Source: Smithella sp.
GTDB lineage: Bacteria > Desulfobacterota > Syntrophia > Syntrophales > Smithellaceae
Length of the DNA stretch: 64,000 nt
Assembly: GCA_007244375.1 (NCBI GenBank)
Contig: SCVW01000048.1
Coordinates: forward strand, 1-64,000
Direction: 5' to 3'
This document shows, piece by piece, positions 44,437 to 53,639 of the stretch. Under the pieces are notes generated by a model, which was not told where the DNA came from, made no database searches, and saw only the letters and a list, made by a program, of their open reading frames with translations. Numbering within the stretch: the stretch's first letter is position 1; each line of letters begins with the position of its first letter. A program made the position numbers and the translations under genes.

Positions 44437-45252
44437 TTAAAATTCATGCTTACATGTGGACACAAAATTCTCAATATTCGACCAGATCATCATTTCCGCC
44501 TCATCAATTTCCTCAGTATTTTTAAATGACGAAGACAGACTTAAAAAAATAGTATTTAGCGGCGATACTTCCCGGCCAAACCTGGCGTAGTCGATATAAC
44601 TGATCATGTATTGAGATCCGTCAAAATAATATTTACCCAACCGGTTTGTTTCCAGCGAACGAAACGGCCAGGTAATTTTCCAGTTAAAATATTCCAGCGC
44701 GATATTTTTCAAAGACACATTATCGAATACTTCCGGTTTAAGTTCACTACCGATTTTATCGGCAATAAGACGGAAATAACGGGTAACCAGATCAATATCC
44801 GTCACAACGAGGCCGTAAAGGTACCAGTCATCAATTATCTTTATCAGAATTTTGCATTGAGACTGCGGAATAAAATGATGACTGGGACAAAAATGACCGG
44901 CACAAAGTTCCCGTCCGTAAAAAGAAACATCACGCATGTCGACACCGGAATTCTGTTCAGGATGCAAAAGACATCCAACCCTTTTTTCTTCGCTGTCCAG
45001 AAAACCGAGGTATTCGCAACAATAAATCACTTCATATCTTTTCTTAAAATCTTCGGCAGCTAATGTTTCTCTGGCATACAGCTCAACATCGTGCGGACTT
45101 TTTACCAGTTCCCGAAATCGTTTGGTGCGCGAACGCAACCGCTGTTCAAGGGACGAACGGGAGCTGTCCACATAATTATAAAGACCGCAGCAAGCGCCAC
45201 AGGATTTGCCTTTATCCGGTTGACAAAGGACGATAAATTTTGAATCAGACAT
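44437..45252 (-). CDS. Cysteine-rich protein, putative zinc/iron-chelating
   Basis: A 271-residue cytoplasmic protein with Cys clusters in the first half: KSCGACCGLY, YCCEYLGF, RVGCLLHPEQ and ELCAGHFCPSHH. Such CxxCC patterns occur in the YkgJ-like metal-chelating family, but the spacing is looser and the second half (DWYLYGLVVTDIDLVTRYF onward) is unfamiliar. Likely a metal- or cluster-binding protein of unknown role. It is 37 nt downstream of purU and probably shares its transcript. Confidence 0.7.
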   Translation of the reverse strand: MSDSKFIVLCQPDKGKSCGACCGLYNYVDSSRSSLEQRLRSRTKRFRELVKSPHDVELYARETLAAEDFKKRYEVIYCCEYLGFLDSEEKRVGCLLHPEQNSGVDMRDVSFYGRELCAGHFCPSHHFIPQSQCKILIKIIDDWYLYGLVVTDIDLVTRYFRLIADKIGSELKPEVFDNVSLKNIALEYFNWKITWPFRSLETNRLGKYYFDGSQYMISYIDYARFGREVSPLNTIFLSLSSSFKNTEEIDEAEMMIWSNIENFVSTCKHEF

Positions 45253-45289
45253 TTTTTATTGCCTATTATTTATTTTGAGGTGAACCGGA

Positions 45290-46147
45290 TTACTCAAACA
45301 CAATTGTTTTTGATCCGTAAACAAGTATTCTATTTTCCAGATGCAGGCGCAAAGCTCGCGCCAGCACAATCCTTTCCAAATCTTTGCTTTTTGTCTGAAT
45401 ATCGGCTATCGCGTCGCGGTGACTGATTTTGATAACATCTTGCGCAATAATCGGCCCTTCATCCAGTTGTTCAGTTACGTAATGTCCGGTAGCGCCGATT
45501 ATTTTTACACCGCGGTTATAAGCCTGCTGATAGGGATTTCCACCGGCAAACGCCGGTAAAAATGAATGATGGATATTGATTATTTTATTAGGATAATGAT
45601 CAAGAAATTTTCCACTGAGGACCTGCATGTACCGCGCCAGAACAACCAGATCGATATTCATCTCCCGCAAAAGTCTCAATTCCTTGATTTCCTGCTGCCT
45701 CTTATTGCCTGTAGTAATCGGAAAGTGGAAAAATTTCAGTCCGAACTGTTCCACCAGGTCGCGCGCGTCATTATGATTGCTGATCACCGCTTCAACATTA
45801 ACCGCCAATTCTCCCATATGACGTCGCAGAATAAGATCATGCAAACAGTGCAGATGACGGGAGACAAAAATCGCCATCCGCGGTGTATAATCCGTAAAAT
45901 GCAAATCCCATTTCATTTTAAAATGTTTAGCCAGAGGCGCAAAAGCTGCGGAAATTTCCTCACGATTCAGAGCAAAACCGTTCAATTCCCACTCAATCCG
46001 TATAAAGAAAAGTTTGTCTTTTTTGGACGTATGTTGATCGGCATGGACAATATTTCCGTTATGACGAAAAATAAAATCGGAAATTTTGGCAACAATTCCC
46101 TTCCTGTCGGCACAGGACAAAAGTAAAATGGCATTGACATCGCTCAT
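45290..46147 (-). CDS. purU: Formyltetrahydrofolate deformylase
   Basis: A 285-residue enzyme hydrolysing 10-formyl-THF to THF and formate. The N-terminal ACT domain (LLSCADRKGIVAKISDFIF, about residues 1-85) is the glycine/methionine-sensing part. The C-terminal formyl-transferase fold has RYMQVLSGKF, INIHHSFLPAFAGGNPYQQA with the catalytic His, and GATGHYVTEQLDEGPII with the conserved Asp. It supplies formate or balances one-carbon pools, fitting with the purine genes here and formate metabolism of an anaerobe. Confidence 0.95.
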   Translation of the reverse strand: MSDVNAILLLSCADRKGIVAKISDFIFRHNGNIVHADQHTSKKDKLFFIRIEWELNGFALNREEISAAFAPLAKHFKMKWDLHFTDYTPRMAIFVSRHLHCLHDLILRRHMGELAVNVEAVISNHNDARDLVEQFGLKFFHFPITTGNKRQQEIKELRLLREMNIDLVVLARYMQVLSGKFLDHYPNKIINIHHSFLPAFAGGNPYQQAYNRGVKIIGATGHYVTEQLDEGPIIAQDVIKISHRDAIADIQTKSKDLERIVLARALRLHLENRILVYGSKTIVFE

Positions 46148-46227
46148 TATACTGCTTCACCTTTGTTAATATTTTCGTCTTTTGCTTATAAAAGGATTAG
46201 GGTTGCAGGTCAAGCCTAAAAATGGTA

Positions 46228-46349
46228 ATACCAAACCGCGTTCTTTGGCTAACTTTGTTGGCATCGTCGTCGGCTTCCTCAACGTATTACTAATACGCCT
46301 CGTCGCCTCCTCCTTGCCGTCTCGTTATCCTTTTACCGCGGTTTGGTTT
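46228..46349. repeat. Inverted-repeat dispersed element, copy D
   Basis: Ends ACCAAACCGCG (46230-46240) and CGCGGTTTGGT (46337-46347) are a perfect 11-bp inverted repeat. The interior (GGCTAACTTTGTTGGCATCG, TCGGCTTCCTCAACGTATTA, GCCTCCTCCTTGCCGTCTCG) matches copy A closely. Confidence 0.87.
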
Positions 46350-46377
46350 CAAAAAAACACATAATTTTAGATGCACA

Positions 46378-46776
46378 ATGAAACTGATTGAAGAAATAAA
46401 ATTAGATAACGGCCTGAAGCTGGAAATTTTTGACTTAACCCGCTCCATTGCAGCCGACACAGTTAAGGTAGAGCTTTCTTTTCAGACTAAAATTTATTTA
46501 AAAGAATCTTTCTTCACGAATAATCAGGATTATCTCCATATAAAAAATATCATGGGCGAAGAACTTACTTATGAACACAAACTGGAAAGATCCTTTGTCT
46601 CTAAAAACGATGAAGATTCCATACGCAACGAATTGATCAAGACATTCAAGAATAATTCCCTGAGTTATCTTGCCGCTGTTAACTTCCCCATGAAAATGGC
46701 GTTTTCAACGCTAAGAGAGATCAAAAAGAATCCTCATAAATATCAGTCCTGCAACAAATCCGATCAGGAAGAATAA
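46378..46776 (+). CDS. Conserved hypothetical protein
   Basis: A 132-residue soluble protein with no motif I can name. It is rich in charged residues, starts MKLIEEIKLDNGLKLEIFDL, and has a predicted alpha/beta mix; the middle has KVELSFQTKIYLKESFF and the end NFPMKMAFSTLREIKKN. No signal peptide or membrane segment. Codon use and even spacing suggest it is real. It precedes the TIGR03960-type gene by 142 nt. The ribosome site is weak. Confidence 0.65.
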   Translation: MKLIEEIKLDNGLKLEIFDLTRSIAADTVKVELSFQTKIYLKESFFTNNQDYLHIKNIMGEELTYEHKLERSFVSKNDEDSIRNELIKTFKNNSLSYLAAVNFPMKMAFSTLREIKKNPHKYQSCNKSDQEE

Positions 46777-46808
46777 ACTCCGGATTTTGTCACAAACAGG
46801 GAAATTCC

Positions 46809-46912
46809 CCCCGTTAGAGCAACGGATACTTTAAATTTTAGATGGCTGCATTAAACATTAATATGTGTTAAAAGACTTCAATTTCGACCGAAGTATGTGG
46901 TCTCTAACGGGG
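46809..46912 (+). promoter_or_regulatory. Long-range inverted repeat burying the ribosome site of the next gene
   Basis: CCCCGTTAGAG (46809-46819) pairs perfectly with CTCTAACGGGG (46902-46912), 11 of 11. The right arm ends 6 nt before the ATG at 46919 and its GGGG is the only ribosome-site candidate. A folded leader would hide it, so control of translation is possible. Confidence 0.5.
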
Positions 46913-46918
46913 TAAATC

Positions 46919-49396
46919 ATGCACACTGATAATTTCGATGAACTTTTACTTGGTACTGAAAAACCCAGCCGTTACATCGGTATGGAAGTAAACGCCTCCC
47001 TTAAGGATAAAGCGGAAGTTCGCTTTCTGCTGGCATTCCCCGATACATACGAGATCGGCATGTCTCATCTTGGTATGCAGATTCTATATTCTATTCTCAA
47101 CGAAATTCCCTACGTGGCTGCAGAAAGATGTTTTGCTCCATGGCCGGACAGAGAAAAACAGTTGCGTGAGATGAAAATACCCTTAACTTCACTTGAATCA
47201 CAAACATCGCTGGCTGATTTTGATATTGCCGGTTTTTCGCTGCAATACGAACTATCTTATACCAATTTACTGAACATGCTGGATTTGGCGGGAATACCTC
47301 TTGCCCGCAAAGATCGCCGGGAAGGACATCCCCTGATAATAGCCGGCGGCCCCTGCTGTTTTAATCCGGCTCCGCTTGTTGATTTTATCGATGCCTTTGT
47401 TATCGGCGAAGGAGAAGAAATAATCGGAGAAATTACAGCAACGATTCGTGAGGGTAAAAAGAAATCTTTCTCCCGTAATGATCTGATAAACGAGTTGGCA
47501 AAAATTCCCGGCATTTATGTCCCCGCAATACACGTAAAAAATGAAATCATAGAAAAAAGGACCGTTTCGGATTTGAATCTTTGGAGACATCCTCTGAAAC
47601 CGGTTGTGCCTCTGATGCAAGCGATTCATGACCGCATCACTCTGGAAATAGCGCGCGGCTGCACCCGTGGCTGCCGGTTCTGCCAGGCAGGAATGATCTG
47701 GCGTCCCTATCGCGAAAGAAACACTTCCCTGCTTATGGAAATGGCTGAAGAAATGCTCAAAGCAACTGGCCATGAAGAAATATCGCTTTTATCTTTGAGC
47801 TCGGGTGATTACAGTTGCATTGAACCTTTAGTTAAAAACCTGATGAACCGTTACCACTCCCAAAGGATAGCACTGGCACTTCCCTCGCTGCGTGTTGAAT
47901 CTCTCAATACAACATTAATGGAAGAAATAAAACGAACCCGCAAAACCAGTTTCACGCTCGCACCGGAAGCGGGAACGGATAAAATGCGCATGAACATCAA
48001 TAAAGGCAATACCTCCGAAGATTTACTCTCGACTGTGGATAAGGTCTTCGCTGCCGGATGGAAATCAATCAAATTATATTTCATGCTCGGTCTGCCTTAT
48101 GAAACCAAGGAAGATTGGGAAGGAATAGTTAATTTGGGCTACGAGGCGTTGCGGGCGGCAAAAAACCGCGGGCAGGTCACCATTAGTCTTTCCACCTTTA
48201 TCCCCAAACCGCATACGCCTTTTCAATGGCAGAGACAAATTTCTCTGGAAGAAACTTATGAACGGCAGGACTTCATTCGTAAGCGAATCAAAAACCACAA
48301 GTTAAGTGTTAAATGGCATGACGCCAGAATGAGTTTTTTGGAAGGAATATTCTCGCGAGGCGATGAATCGCTCGGAGAGCTTCTGGAAGCGGCATTTCAC
48401 AAAGGCTGCCGTTTTGACGGCTGGTCCGATGTTTTGCGTTTCGACCTTTGGCAGGAAGCAATTGCCGAATCCGGAATTAAACTGGAAAATTTCTTACGTG
48501 AACGCAATACTGACGAAATATTTCCGTGGGACAATATTGATTGCGGCGTGAATCGTGAATTTTTACTGGAAGAAAAACAAAAATCGAGAGATCTTGTGAC
48601 AACGGAGGATTGCCGCTTTTCCGAGTGCCAGAACTGCGGAGTCTGCGATTTTTCCACCACAAGAAACATTTTTGCTCAAAAAGATGAATTTAAAACGGCT
48701 ATGTCAGCAACTCCCGCCAGCAATAATCTTATAGCGAATGATGTAAAATATCGATTTACCTTCAATAAGCTTGAACGCGCGCGTCTGCTGTCTCATCTGG
48801 AACTCTCCTCGGCACTTCTGCGTGCCCTGCGCCGCAGCAGTCTGGTGCTTGCTTATTCCGCCGGATTTCATCCGCATCCCAAAATATCCTTTGCTACAGC
48901 AACCTCCGTGGGAATGGAAAGCCGACAGGAGTATATGGATATTACCGCACAGGAATATTTATCAGATTTGGATTTAATAAGGAACGAAATCAATTGCGCC
49001 TTGCCTGCAGGCATTAAAATTCTAGAAATCAAAAAAATTTCTGACGGAGAAAAAGCCATCGCTCAAATCTTGCGTGGATTCGAATATGAACTTATTCTTC
49101 CCACAAATATTGAGTCTTCCCGCCTTAAGATTATTGCAGAAAACATTAAGAACTTTCTGGCAGCTTCAGAATTTAACATTCAAAAATTATCCAAAGGTAA
49201 AACCATAATAAAAGACATCCGTCCTTTCGTACATAATCTGACTCTTGAATCTGCAAGTAAAACAATTAAGTTCGTCGTGTCTTATGTTCAGGAAGGTTCT
49301 GCTCGGCCTGCCGATATTATTACATACGTTCTAGGCTTCGACTCCGCCAAAGCATGCCGAATCAAAGTAGTTAAAACAAAGACCCTTCTTGCTTAA
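46919..49396 (+). CDS. TIGR03960-family B12-binding-like radical SAM protein with DUF2344
   Basis: An 825-residue fused protein. Residues about 1-215 form a B12-binding-like domain (FLLAFPDTYEIGMSHLGMQI, IIAGGPCCFNP, FVIGEGEE). The radical SAM core has Cys248, Cys252, Cys255 (CTRGCRFCQAG), followed by LALPSLRVES and FTLAPEAGTDKMR. A Cys cluster (CRFSECQNCGVC) lies near residue 565. From about residue 605 comes a DUF2344 domain (YRFTFNKLERARLLSHLELS). This fusion is widespread in anaerobes and often lies near ribosomal or RNase G genes; its reaction is unknown, perhaps RNA-related. The ribosome site lies in a hairpin. Confidence 0.92.
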   Translation: MHTDNFDELLLGTEKPSRYIGMEVNASLKDKAEVRFLLAFPDTYEIGMSHLGMQILYSILNEIPYVAAERCFAPWPDREKQLREMKIPLTSLESQTSLADFDIAGFSLQYELSYTNLLNMLDLAGIPLARKDRREGHPLIIAGGPCCFNPAPLVDFIDAFVIGEGEEIIGEITATIREGKKKSFSRNDLINELAKIPGIYVPAIHVKNEIIEKRTVSDLNLWRHPLKPVVPLMQAIHDRITLEIARGCTRGCRFCQAGMIWRPYRERNTSLLMEMAEEMLKATGHEEISLLSLSSGDYSCIEPLVKNLMNRYHSQRIALALPSLRVESLNTTLMEEIKRTRKTSFTLAPEAGTDKMRMNINKGNTSEDLLSTVDKVFAAGWKSIKLYFMLGLPYETKEDWEGIVNLGYEALRAAKNRGQVTISLSTFIPKPHTPFQWQRQISLEETYERQDFIRKRIKNHKLSVKWHDARMSFLEGIFSRGDESLGELLEAAFHKGCRFDGWSDVLRFDLWQEAIAESGIKLENFLRERNTDEIFPWDNIDCGVNREFLLEEKQKSRDLVTTEDCRFSECQNCGVCDFSTTRNIFAQKDEFKTAMSATPASNNLIANDVKYRFTFNKLERARLLSHLELSSALLRALRRSSLVLAYSAGFHPHPKISFATATSVGMESRQEYMDITAQEYLSDLDLIRNEINCALPAGIKILEIKKISDGEKAIAQILRGFEYELILPTNIESSRLKIIAENIKNFLAASEFNIQKLSKGKTIIKDIRPFVHNLTLESASKTIKFVVSYVQEGSARPADIITYVLGFDSAKACRIKVVKTKTLLA

Positions 49397-49572
49397 TTCC
49401 TTGAAATTTGCAATTTCACCGGAAATGACAGGAAGGCCAGTTTTCAAAAATCTTAACAAATGTTTGATTTTAATAAATTGTTGTTTTATATAATTCGACA
49501 AATAATTATGCTAACCAAACGACAAGTTATTTATGTATTAATTATTTGGATATTCTAAAAAAGAGAGGGCGA

Positions 49573-49923
49573 ATGGACAGGGAAACTTATGAGAAAGTAA
49601 GGGATAGAACTGAGGAAATCTCGAAACTATTAGAAGAAGACAACCTCACAGCAGAAGAAAAACAAAAACTTGAGACAGAACAAACTCAATTAGCACGCGT
49701 ATTACTTAGTATCTGGCTGCCATTTGACTGGATTCATCGATCACTAATGGCCTTTCTTTTTTTCGTCGGCATATATGGATTATTAAAAGAAACCTACCTT
49801 CTCTTGATGGCATGGCTGCTTCTGCTGCTATTTTCGCCTCGCTTTGTCGGAGGAATTATTTACATCATCAACAAAATTTACGAACTAAGTGATAAAATCA
49901 AACACAATACATCATCAAAATGA
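49573..49923 (+). CDS. Small membrane protein with coiled-coil N-terminus
   Basis: A 116-residue protein. The first 45 residues are a charged helix (EEISKLLEEDNLTAEEKQKL), followed by two hydrophobic segments (about residues 58-75 and 77-100) and a basic C-terminal end. The ATG at 49573 follows AGAGAGGG; an in-frame TTG at 49546 is less likely. No family recognised. It stands alone between a radical SAM gene and a repeat. Confidence 0.6.
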   Translation: MDRETYEKVRDRTEEISKLLEEDNLTAEEKQKLETEQTQLARVLLSIWLPFDWIHRSLMAFLFFVGIYGLLKETYLLLMAWLLLLLFSPRFVGGIIYIINKIYELSDKIKHNTSSK

Positions 49924-50013
49924 GCCTTGACCCATTTGCTGACCCTACGGCCCTAGTTCAGCTAAGTCTTTTTGACCTGGCTGCCGATAATAAAAGCATA
50001 GTAAACCTATTTA

Positions 50014-50232
50014 AGGGATTACCATTTCTAAGTCAAAGATGATTTCGAGGCATTGTTATATAGAAAAAATTGTCATTACGAATCCCGATGCACTTGCCCG
50101 GCGTATGCAGGGTGTCGGGGTGAGGAATCTTTTAGATGATAATAAATTATGACTTCTCCATTCGGTCGAAGTAACATAGATTTTTTCGCGGAGTATGATC
50201 CCGCGCATGCGGGACTTCGAAATGACATGAGA
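50014..50232. repeat. Composite intergenic repeat
   Basis: It starts with ATTTCTAAGTCAAAGATGAT, like the arms of copy C and of the 44178 element. It then carries small palindromes such as CCCGCGCATGCGGG near 50201-50214 and a TCATTACGAATC / GAGGAATC pair. It ends just before the glycosylase gene. Parts resemble the widely scattered TGTCATT-type repeats. Confidence 0.5.
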
Positions 50233-50240
50233 GAACGAAT

Positions 50241-51143
50241 GTGAGAATATGGGACGTCAACCCCGGTTACCTCAACCGGCAAAGCCTTCTTGGTGAGCAT
50301 CGAGAATTGCACGCGATTGTTTCCATCATTAAGCACAATAAAAAAGGTTACTCCCGGCACCCCGAAACGCTTAGATGGCAAAGCTTCGGCTGGGCGCTTA
50401 GTCAGCGTCACAAACTATTGGCAGCGGAGATGAAACTGAGAGGTTTTACAGACAGATCTACCGTACACCTGAAAAACAAAAATCAAAAATGGCCGGATAC
50501 ATTTGTTGATCTTCCGGCTGATCAGTTTGCCATTCTTGCGAAAAAATACAAAAGTATCGAGCAGGGAAGAATACCTTTGCCTAAAAACGTACAACAGTTA
50601 TGGGTACAGCATCAATATTCCGTGATGGCCAGAGATGAGGCGGAATATAAATATATCGGCGGCTGGGTAGCATCGAAAAAAACCGGTAAAGGAATAAACG
50701 ACATTTATCCGGAACTGATATCACTGTTGCGTTGTCCGCCTGCTGAAGGAAACCTTAGAAACACAATTCAGCACATGTGGGAATATGTTTCCCAATACAG
50801 CTCGAACCATGTAAATATTTATACCAATTTGCAGTCAAAAGTATACCGAGGCGGCAAGGAAGAGGCGACGCAGGCGTATTATAACATACGTCGAGGAGCC
50901 GAAAGATCCGGCATTTGCGGGACAGGCTCCACCAACAAAGGTAGACGCATGACCGGAAGTGCATCGTGCAGGGGAGCGCATAATAAATCAATAATTTACC
51001 TTGCCGGTAATTACCACCTGCAAGGTGGTAACTTACATGCGAATTGGTATTTGAAAGAAATTCAACGTCTGGTATTTTTATACAATATAGTTTATTTGAA
51101 AGAATCAACCGCGCTTGGCGAATTGCAGGCATGGACTTATTAA
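50241..51143 (+). CDS. Pyrimidine-dimer DNA glycosylase-like protein, interrupted in frame by a repeat
   Basis: A 300-residue reading frame from GTG (50241). Residues 1-75 match the T4 endonuclease V-like Pyr_excise domain (MRIWDVNPGYLNRQSLLGEH, GYSRHPETLRW, LSQRHKLLAAEMKLRGF) that starts UV-dimer repair. A second domain follows (VQHQYSVMARDEAEYKYIGG, LISLLRCPPAEGNLRNTIQH). From about residue 199 to 240 the frame runs through inverted-repeat copy E. After it come a second hairpin and a conserved-looking end (KEIQRLVFLYNIVYLKES, TALGELQAW). So the repeat seems inserted inside the C-terminal domain while keeping the frame. Activity of the product is uncertain. Confidence 0.8.
   Translation: MRIWDVNPGYLNRQSLLGEHRELHAIVSIIKHNKKGYSRHPETLRWQSFGWALSQRHKLLAAEMKLRGFTDRSTVHLKNKNQKWPDTFVDLPADQFAILAKKYKSIEQGRIPLPKNVQQLWVQHQYSVMARDEAEYKYIGGWVASKKTGKGINDIYPELISLLRCPPAEGNLRNTIQHMWEYVSQYSSNHVNIYTNLQSKVYRGGKEEATQAYYNIRRGAERSGICGTGSTNKGRRMTGSASCRGAHNKSIIYLAGNYHLQGGNLHANWYLKEIQRLVFLYNIVYLKESTALGELQAWTY
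50831..50960. repeat. Inverted-repeat dispersed element, copy E (inside a gene)
   Basis: ATACCGAGGCGGCAAGGAAG, GCGTATTATAACATACGTCG and ACCAACAAAGGTAG match copies B and C. The hairpin region is decayed (CCGGCATTTGCGGG). The element lies within the glycosylase-like gene, read in frame with no stop codon. A second perfect palindrome TTACCACCTGCAAGGTGGTAA-type hairpin follows at about 51013-51033. Confidence 0.8.
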
Positions 51144-51155
51144 AAGGATTTAGCA

Positions 51156-51989
51156 GTGTCCGACAATAAAGCAAGCTTCACAGCTTTAGCAACCGCGTAC
51201 ATGCGGGCAGTTCATCAATTGCTGGATACAAAACCTCTGCTTTTTGATGATCCGGTAGCTCTGCCGCTTCTGGGTCCTGAAGCATCCCAAAATATTCAAG
51301 ATACGGCAGAGCATTATCAAACTCCTGAAGTTCTGGCCTTGCGCACCCGGATAATTCTGCGTTCACGATTTACCGAAGACAGACTCGCTGCCGCGGTTTC
51401 GCGTGGAATCAGTCGATATATAATTCTCGGCGCCGGGTTCGATACTTTCGCTCTCCGACAGCCTTCATGGGCCAAAAAACTAAAGATTGTGGAAGTTGAT
51501 CATTCGGGCACTCAATCACTGAAACGCTCCTACATTGAAACAGCCGGATTTACAGTACCGGAAAATGTTATATTTGCCGATATTAATCTTGAAAATGAAT
51601 CACTGCATGAAGGGCTGCATAGACATAATATTTCGACGGATAAACCTGCTTTTTTCTCATGGTTGGGTGTAATGATGTATCTGAAAGAAGAAGCAATTGA
51701 CGCCGTGCTTAACTCTGTCGCCATGTTCCCCGAAGGGAGCGAAATTGTTCTAACATTCGTTCGACCGCCGGGCAACTCTACTTCAATAATCGCACAGAGC
51801 GTTGCGAATCTTGGCGAACCGTGGCTGAGTCATTTTGAACCGGGTGAAATCGAAGCAAAACTACGTAGCGCGGGATTTTCCCAAGTGGAGTTTCTAACTC
51901 CTGTGGATGCTGAAACGCGGTATTTCCGGCTACGCCCGAAAGACCTGCCCGTGCCCGAACAAACCAACATTCTCAGCGCAATACGGTAA
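51156..51989 (+). CDS. SAM-dependent methyltransferase, TIGR00027/leucine carboxyl methyltransferase type
   Basis: A 277-residue enzyme of the class I methyltransferase fold. Seen are the N-terminal ALATAYMRAVHQLLD, LFDDPVALPLLG, RSRFTEDRLAAAVSRGISRY, the SAM motif IILGAGFDTFALR, VVEVDHSGTQSLKR region with acidic motif II, and WLGVMMYL. It is of the family containing leucine carboxyl methyltransferase-like and mycobacterial Omt proteins; the substrate is unknown. It starts with GTG behind AAAAGGA, 12 nt after the glycosylase gene, so the two are probably co-transcribed. Confidence 0.88.
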   Translation: MSDNKASFTALATAYMRAVHQLLDTKPLLFDDPVALPLLGPEASQNIQDTAEHYQTPEVLALRTRIILRSRFTEDRLAAAVSRGISRYIILGAGFDTFALRQPSWAKKLKIVEVDHSGTQSLKRSYIETAGFTVPENVIFADINLENESLHEGLHRHNISTDKPAFFSWLGVMMYLKEEAIDAVLNSVAMFPEGSEIVLTFVRPPGNSTSIIAQSVANLGEPWLSHFEPGEIEAKLRSAGFSQVEFLTPVDAETRYFRLRPKDLPVPEQTNILSAIR

Positions 51990-52085
51990 TATCGACCAAA
52001 AATCATTTAATAATAAATATTTGATTTTAACAAGACATTGATTTAAACAATTCTATAATAAATTTATAGTAAAGGCTTGCCGAAA

Positions 52086-53639
52086 ATGACCAGAGAAGTT
52101 TTACTGATTTCACTACAGGAGGACTTGGATGTTATAGGCCTGAAAAGCCTTCACTATCAGCTGCTTAAGCATGGTTTTTCCTCACATATACTTTTCATAC
52201 CAAAATTTCACGGCAAGGCAATTTCGAATACCATTTGTAATCTTGTAGATAAACTCTCACCGCTGTTCATAGGCATAAGCCTGATGTCCGTCGAATATGA
52301 ACGCGCCAGATGGCTTACGAATAATTTAAAGTTACATTATCCATCACTACCAATCATCTGGGGAGGCATCCATCCAACAATAGCACCGGAAACCTGCATG
52401 AACTATGCGGACTTTATTTGCATTGGTGAAGGGGAAAGTTTAATTGTGGATTTGGCCAACGCAATTGCCAATGGGGTCAGTCCTGAAACTCTCGGTAGCC
52501 TCGCTTTTCGAAGAAACGGCCATGTTGTTCAAAATCCTCTTTATCCTCTTATAAACGATCTGTCTACACTTTCGGTTTGTGAACATATACCAAAAAACAG
52601 TTATGTACTGCACAATGGACGCATAAACGCTCTGGACGCGAAAAGTTTCAGAAAGTACGCACGTTATTCGGGAACAACATATTCGATTATGACGTCAAGA
52701 GGTTGTCCTTTCTCCTGCACATACTGCTGCAACAATGCACTGGCAAAGATATACGATTCAAAAAAAATAAGATTCAGAAATTTATCCGGTGTAATTGATG
52801 AATTAAAAAAGGCCAAAGCTCAGTACCCGTTTATTAAATACATCAATTTTCAGGATGATTGTTTTCTATCGAGATCCAATGAAGAATTAGAACGGTTTTG
52901 TAATTTGTATAGTAAAGAAATCAAGCTTCCTTTCATCGCCAGAGGCATTCCTCCATTAATTACCGAGCGCAAACTATCTGAGATGAAATCGGCAGGGCTG
53001 GCATGGATCAGCGTTGGCCTGCAAAGCGGAAACGATCATGTATGCCGCAATATCTATAAACGCCCTTCCGGCAAGCATGATTTTTTGAAAGCTGCACAGG
53101 CTGTCAAAAACAATGATCTGGCCGCTTTCTATGACGTGATTCTGGACAATCCGTTTGAAACCGATGAAAACCTGATTGATACCGTATTAACACTCATAAA
53201 AACACCCAAACCTTTCTACACGCAGTTTTTCTCGTTAAGTTTTTATCCCGGGACAGAACTACAAAAACGAGCTTTGGAAAAAGGTTTGATAAACGGAAAT
53301 GAGTATCAGAGCAAGGACTATCTTCTTTATAATAAGACTGATATCAACAATCTTATTCGGCTTGCAACTTTTCTTCCACCATCGTGGATGAAATCTCTTC
53401 TATGTCTCTTTCACCTTAAACCTGATTCACTCCGGTTCAAAGTAAACATTTCTGTGGCCAGACTGTTTACCGTCGCTTTTTATGAACCTGTTACATACTT
53501 TAAAGTTATAAGATTATCCCAAAAAAAGAAACTGGAGGCGACTTTTCGTGTGCTTCCCTACTATTTCAAGGAGGGGTTCTCAAGATTCCGGAAACAATTC
53601 GGACTGTCCAACATTAAACTGAAATCCCCGCTGCAATGA
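52086..53639 (+). CDS. B12-binding domain radical SAM protein
   Basis: A 517-residue protein. The N-terminal about 150 residues form a cobalamin-binding-like Rossmann domain (LLISLQEDLDVIGLKSLHYQ, PLFIGISLMSVEYERA, IIWGGIHPTIAPE, ICIGEGE). The radical SAM core has Cys207, Cys211 and Cys214 (RGCPFSCTYCCNNAL), INFQDDCFLSRSNEE, AWISVGLQSGND. The C-terminal 120 residues are helical and hydrophobic in parts. Such proteins methylate or rearrange diverse substrates. The strict B12 motif (DxHxxG) is missing, so cobalamin binding is uncertain. Its 3' end overlaps the convergent activase gene by 26 nt. Confidence 0.87.
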   Translation: MTREVLLISLQEDLDVIGLKSLHYQLLKHGFSSHILFIPKFHGKAISNTICNLVDKLSPLFIGISLMSVEYERARWLTNNLKLHYPSLPIIWGGIHPTIAPETCMNYADFICIGEGESLIVDLANAIANGVSPETLGSLAFRRNGHVVQNPLYPLINDLSTLSVCEHIPKNSYVLHNGRINALDAKSFRKYARYSGTTYSIMTSRGCPFSCTYCCNNALAKIYDSKKIRFRNLSGVIDELKKAKAQYPFIKYINFQDDCFLSRSNEELERFCNLYSKEIKLPFIARGIPPLITERKLSEMKSAGLAWISVGLQSGNDHVCRNIYKRPSGKHDFLKAAQAVKNNDLAAFYDVILDNPFETDENLIDTVLTLIKTPKPFYTQFFSLSFYPGTELQKRALEKGLINGNEYQSKDYLLYNKTDINNLIRLATFLPPSWMKSLLCLFHLKPDSLRFKVNISVARLFTVAFYEPVTYFKVIRLSQKKKLEATFRVLPYYFKEGFSRFRKQFGLSNIKLKSPLQ

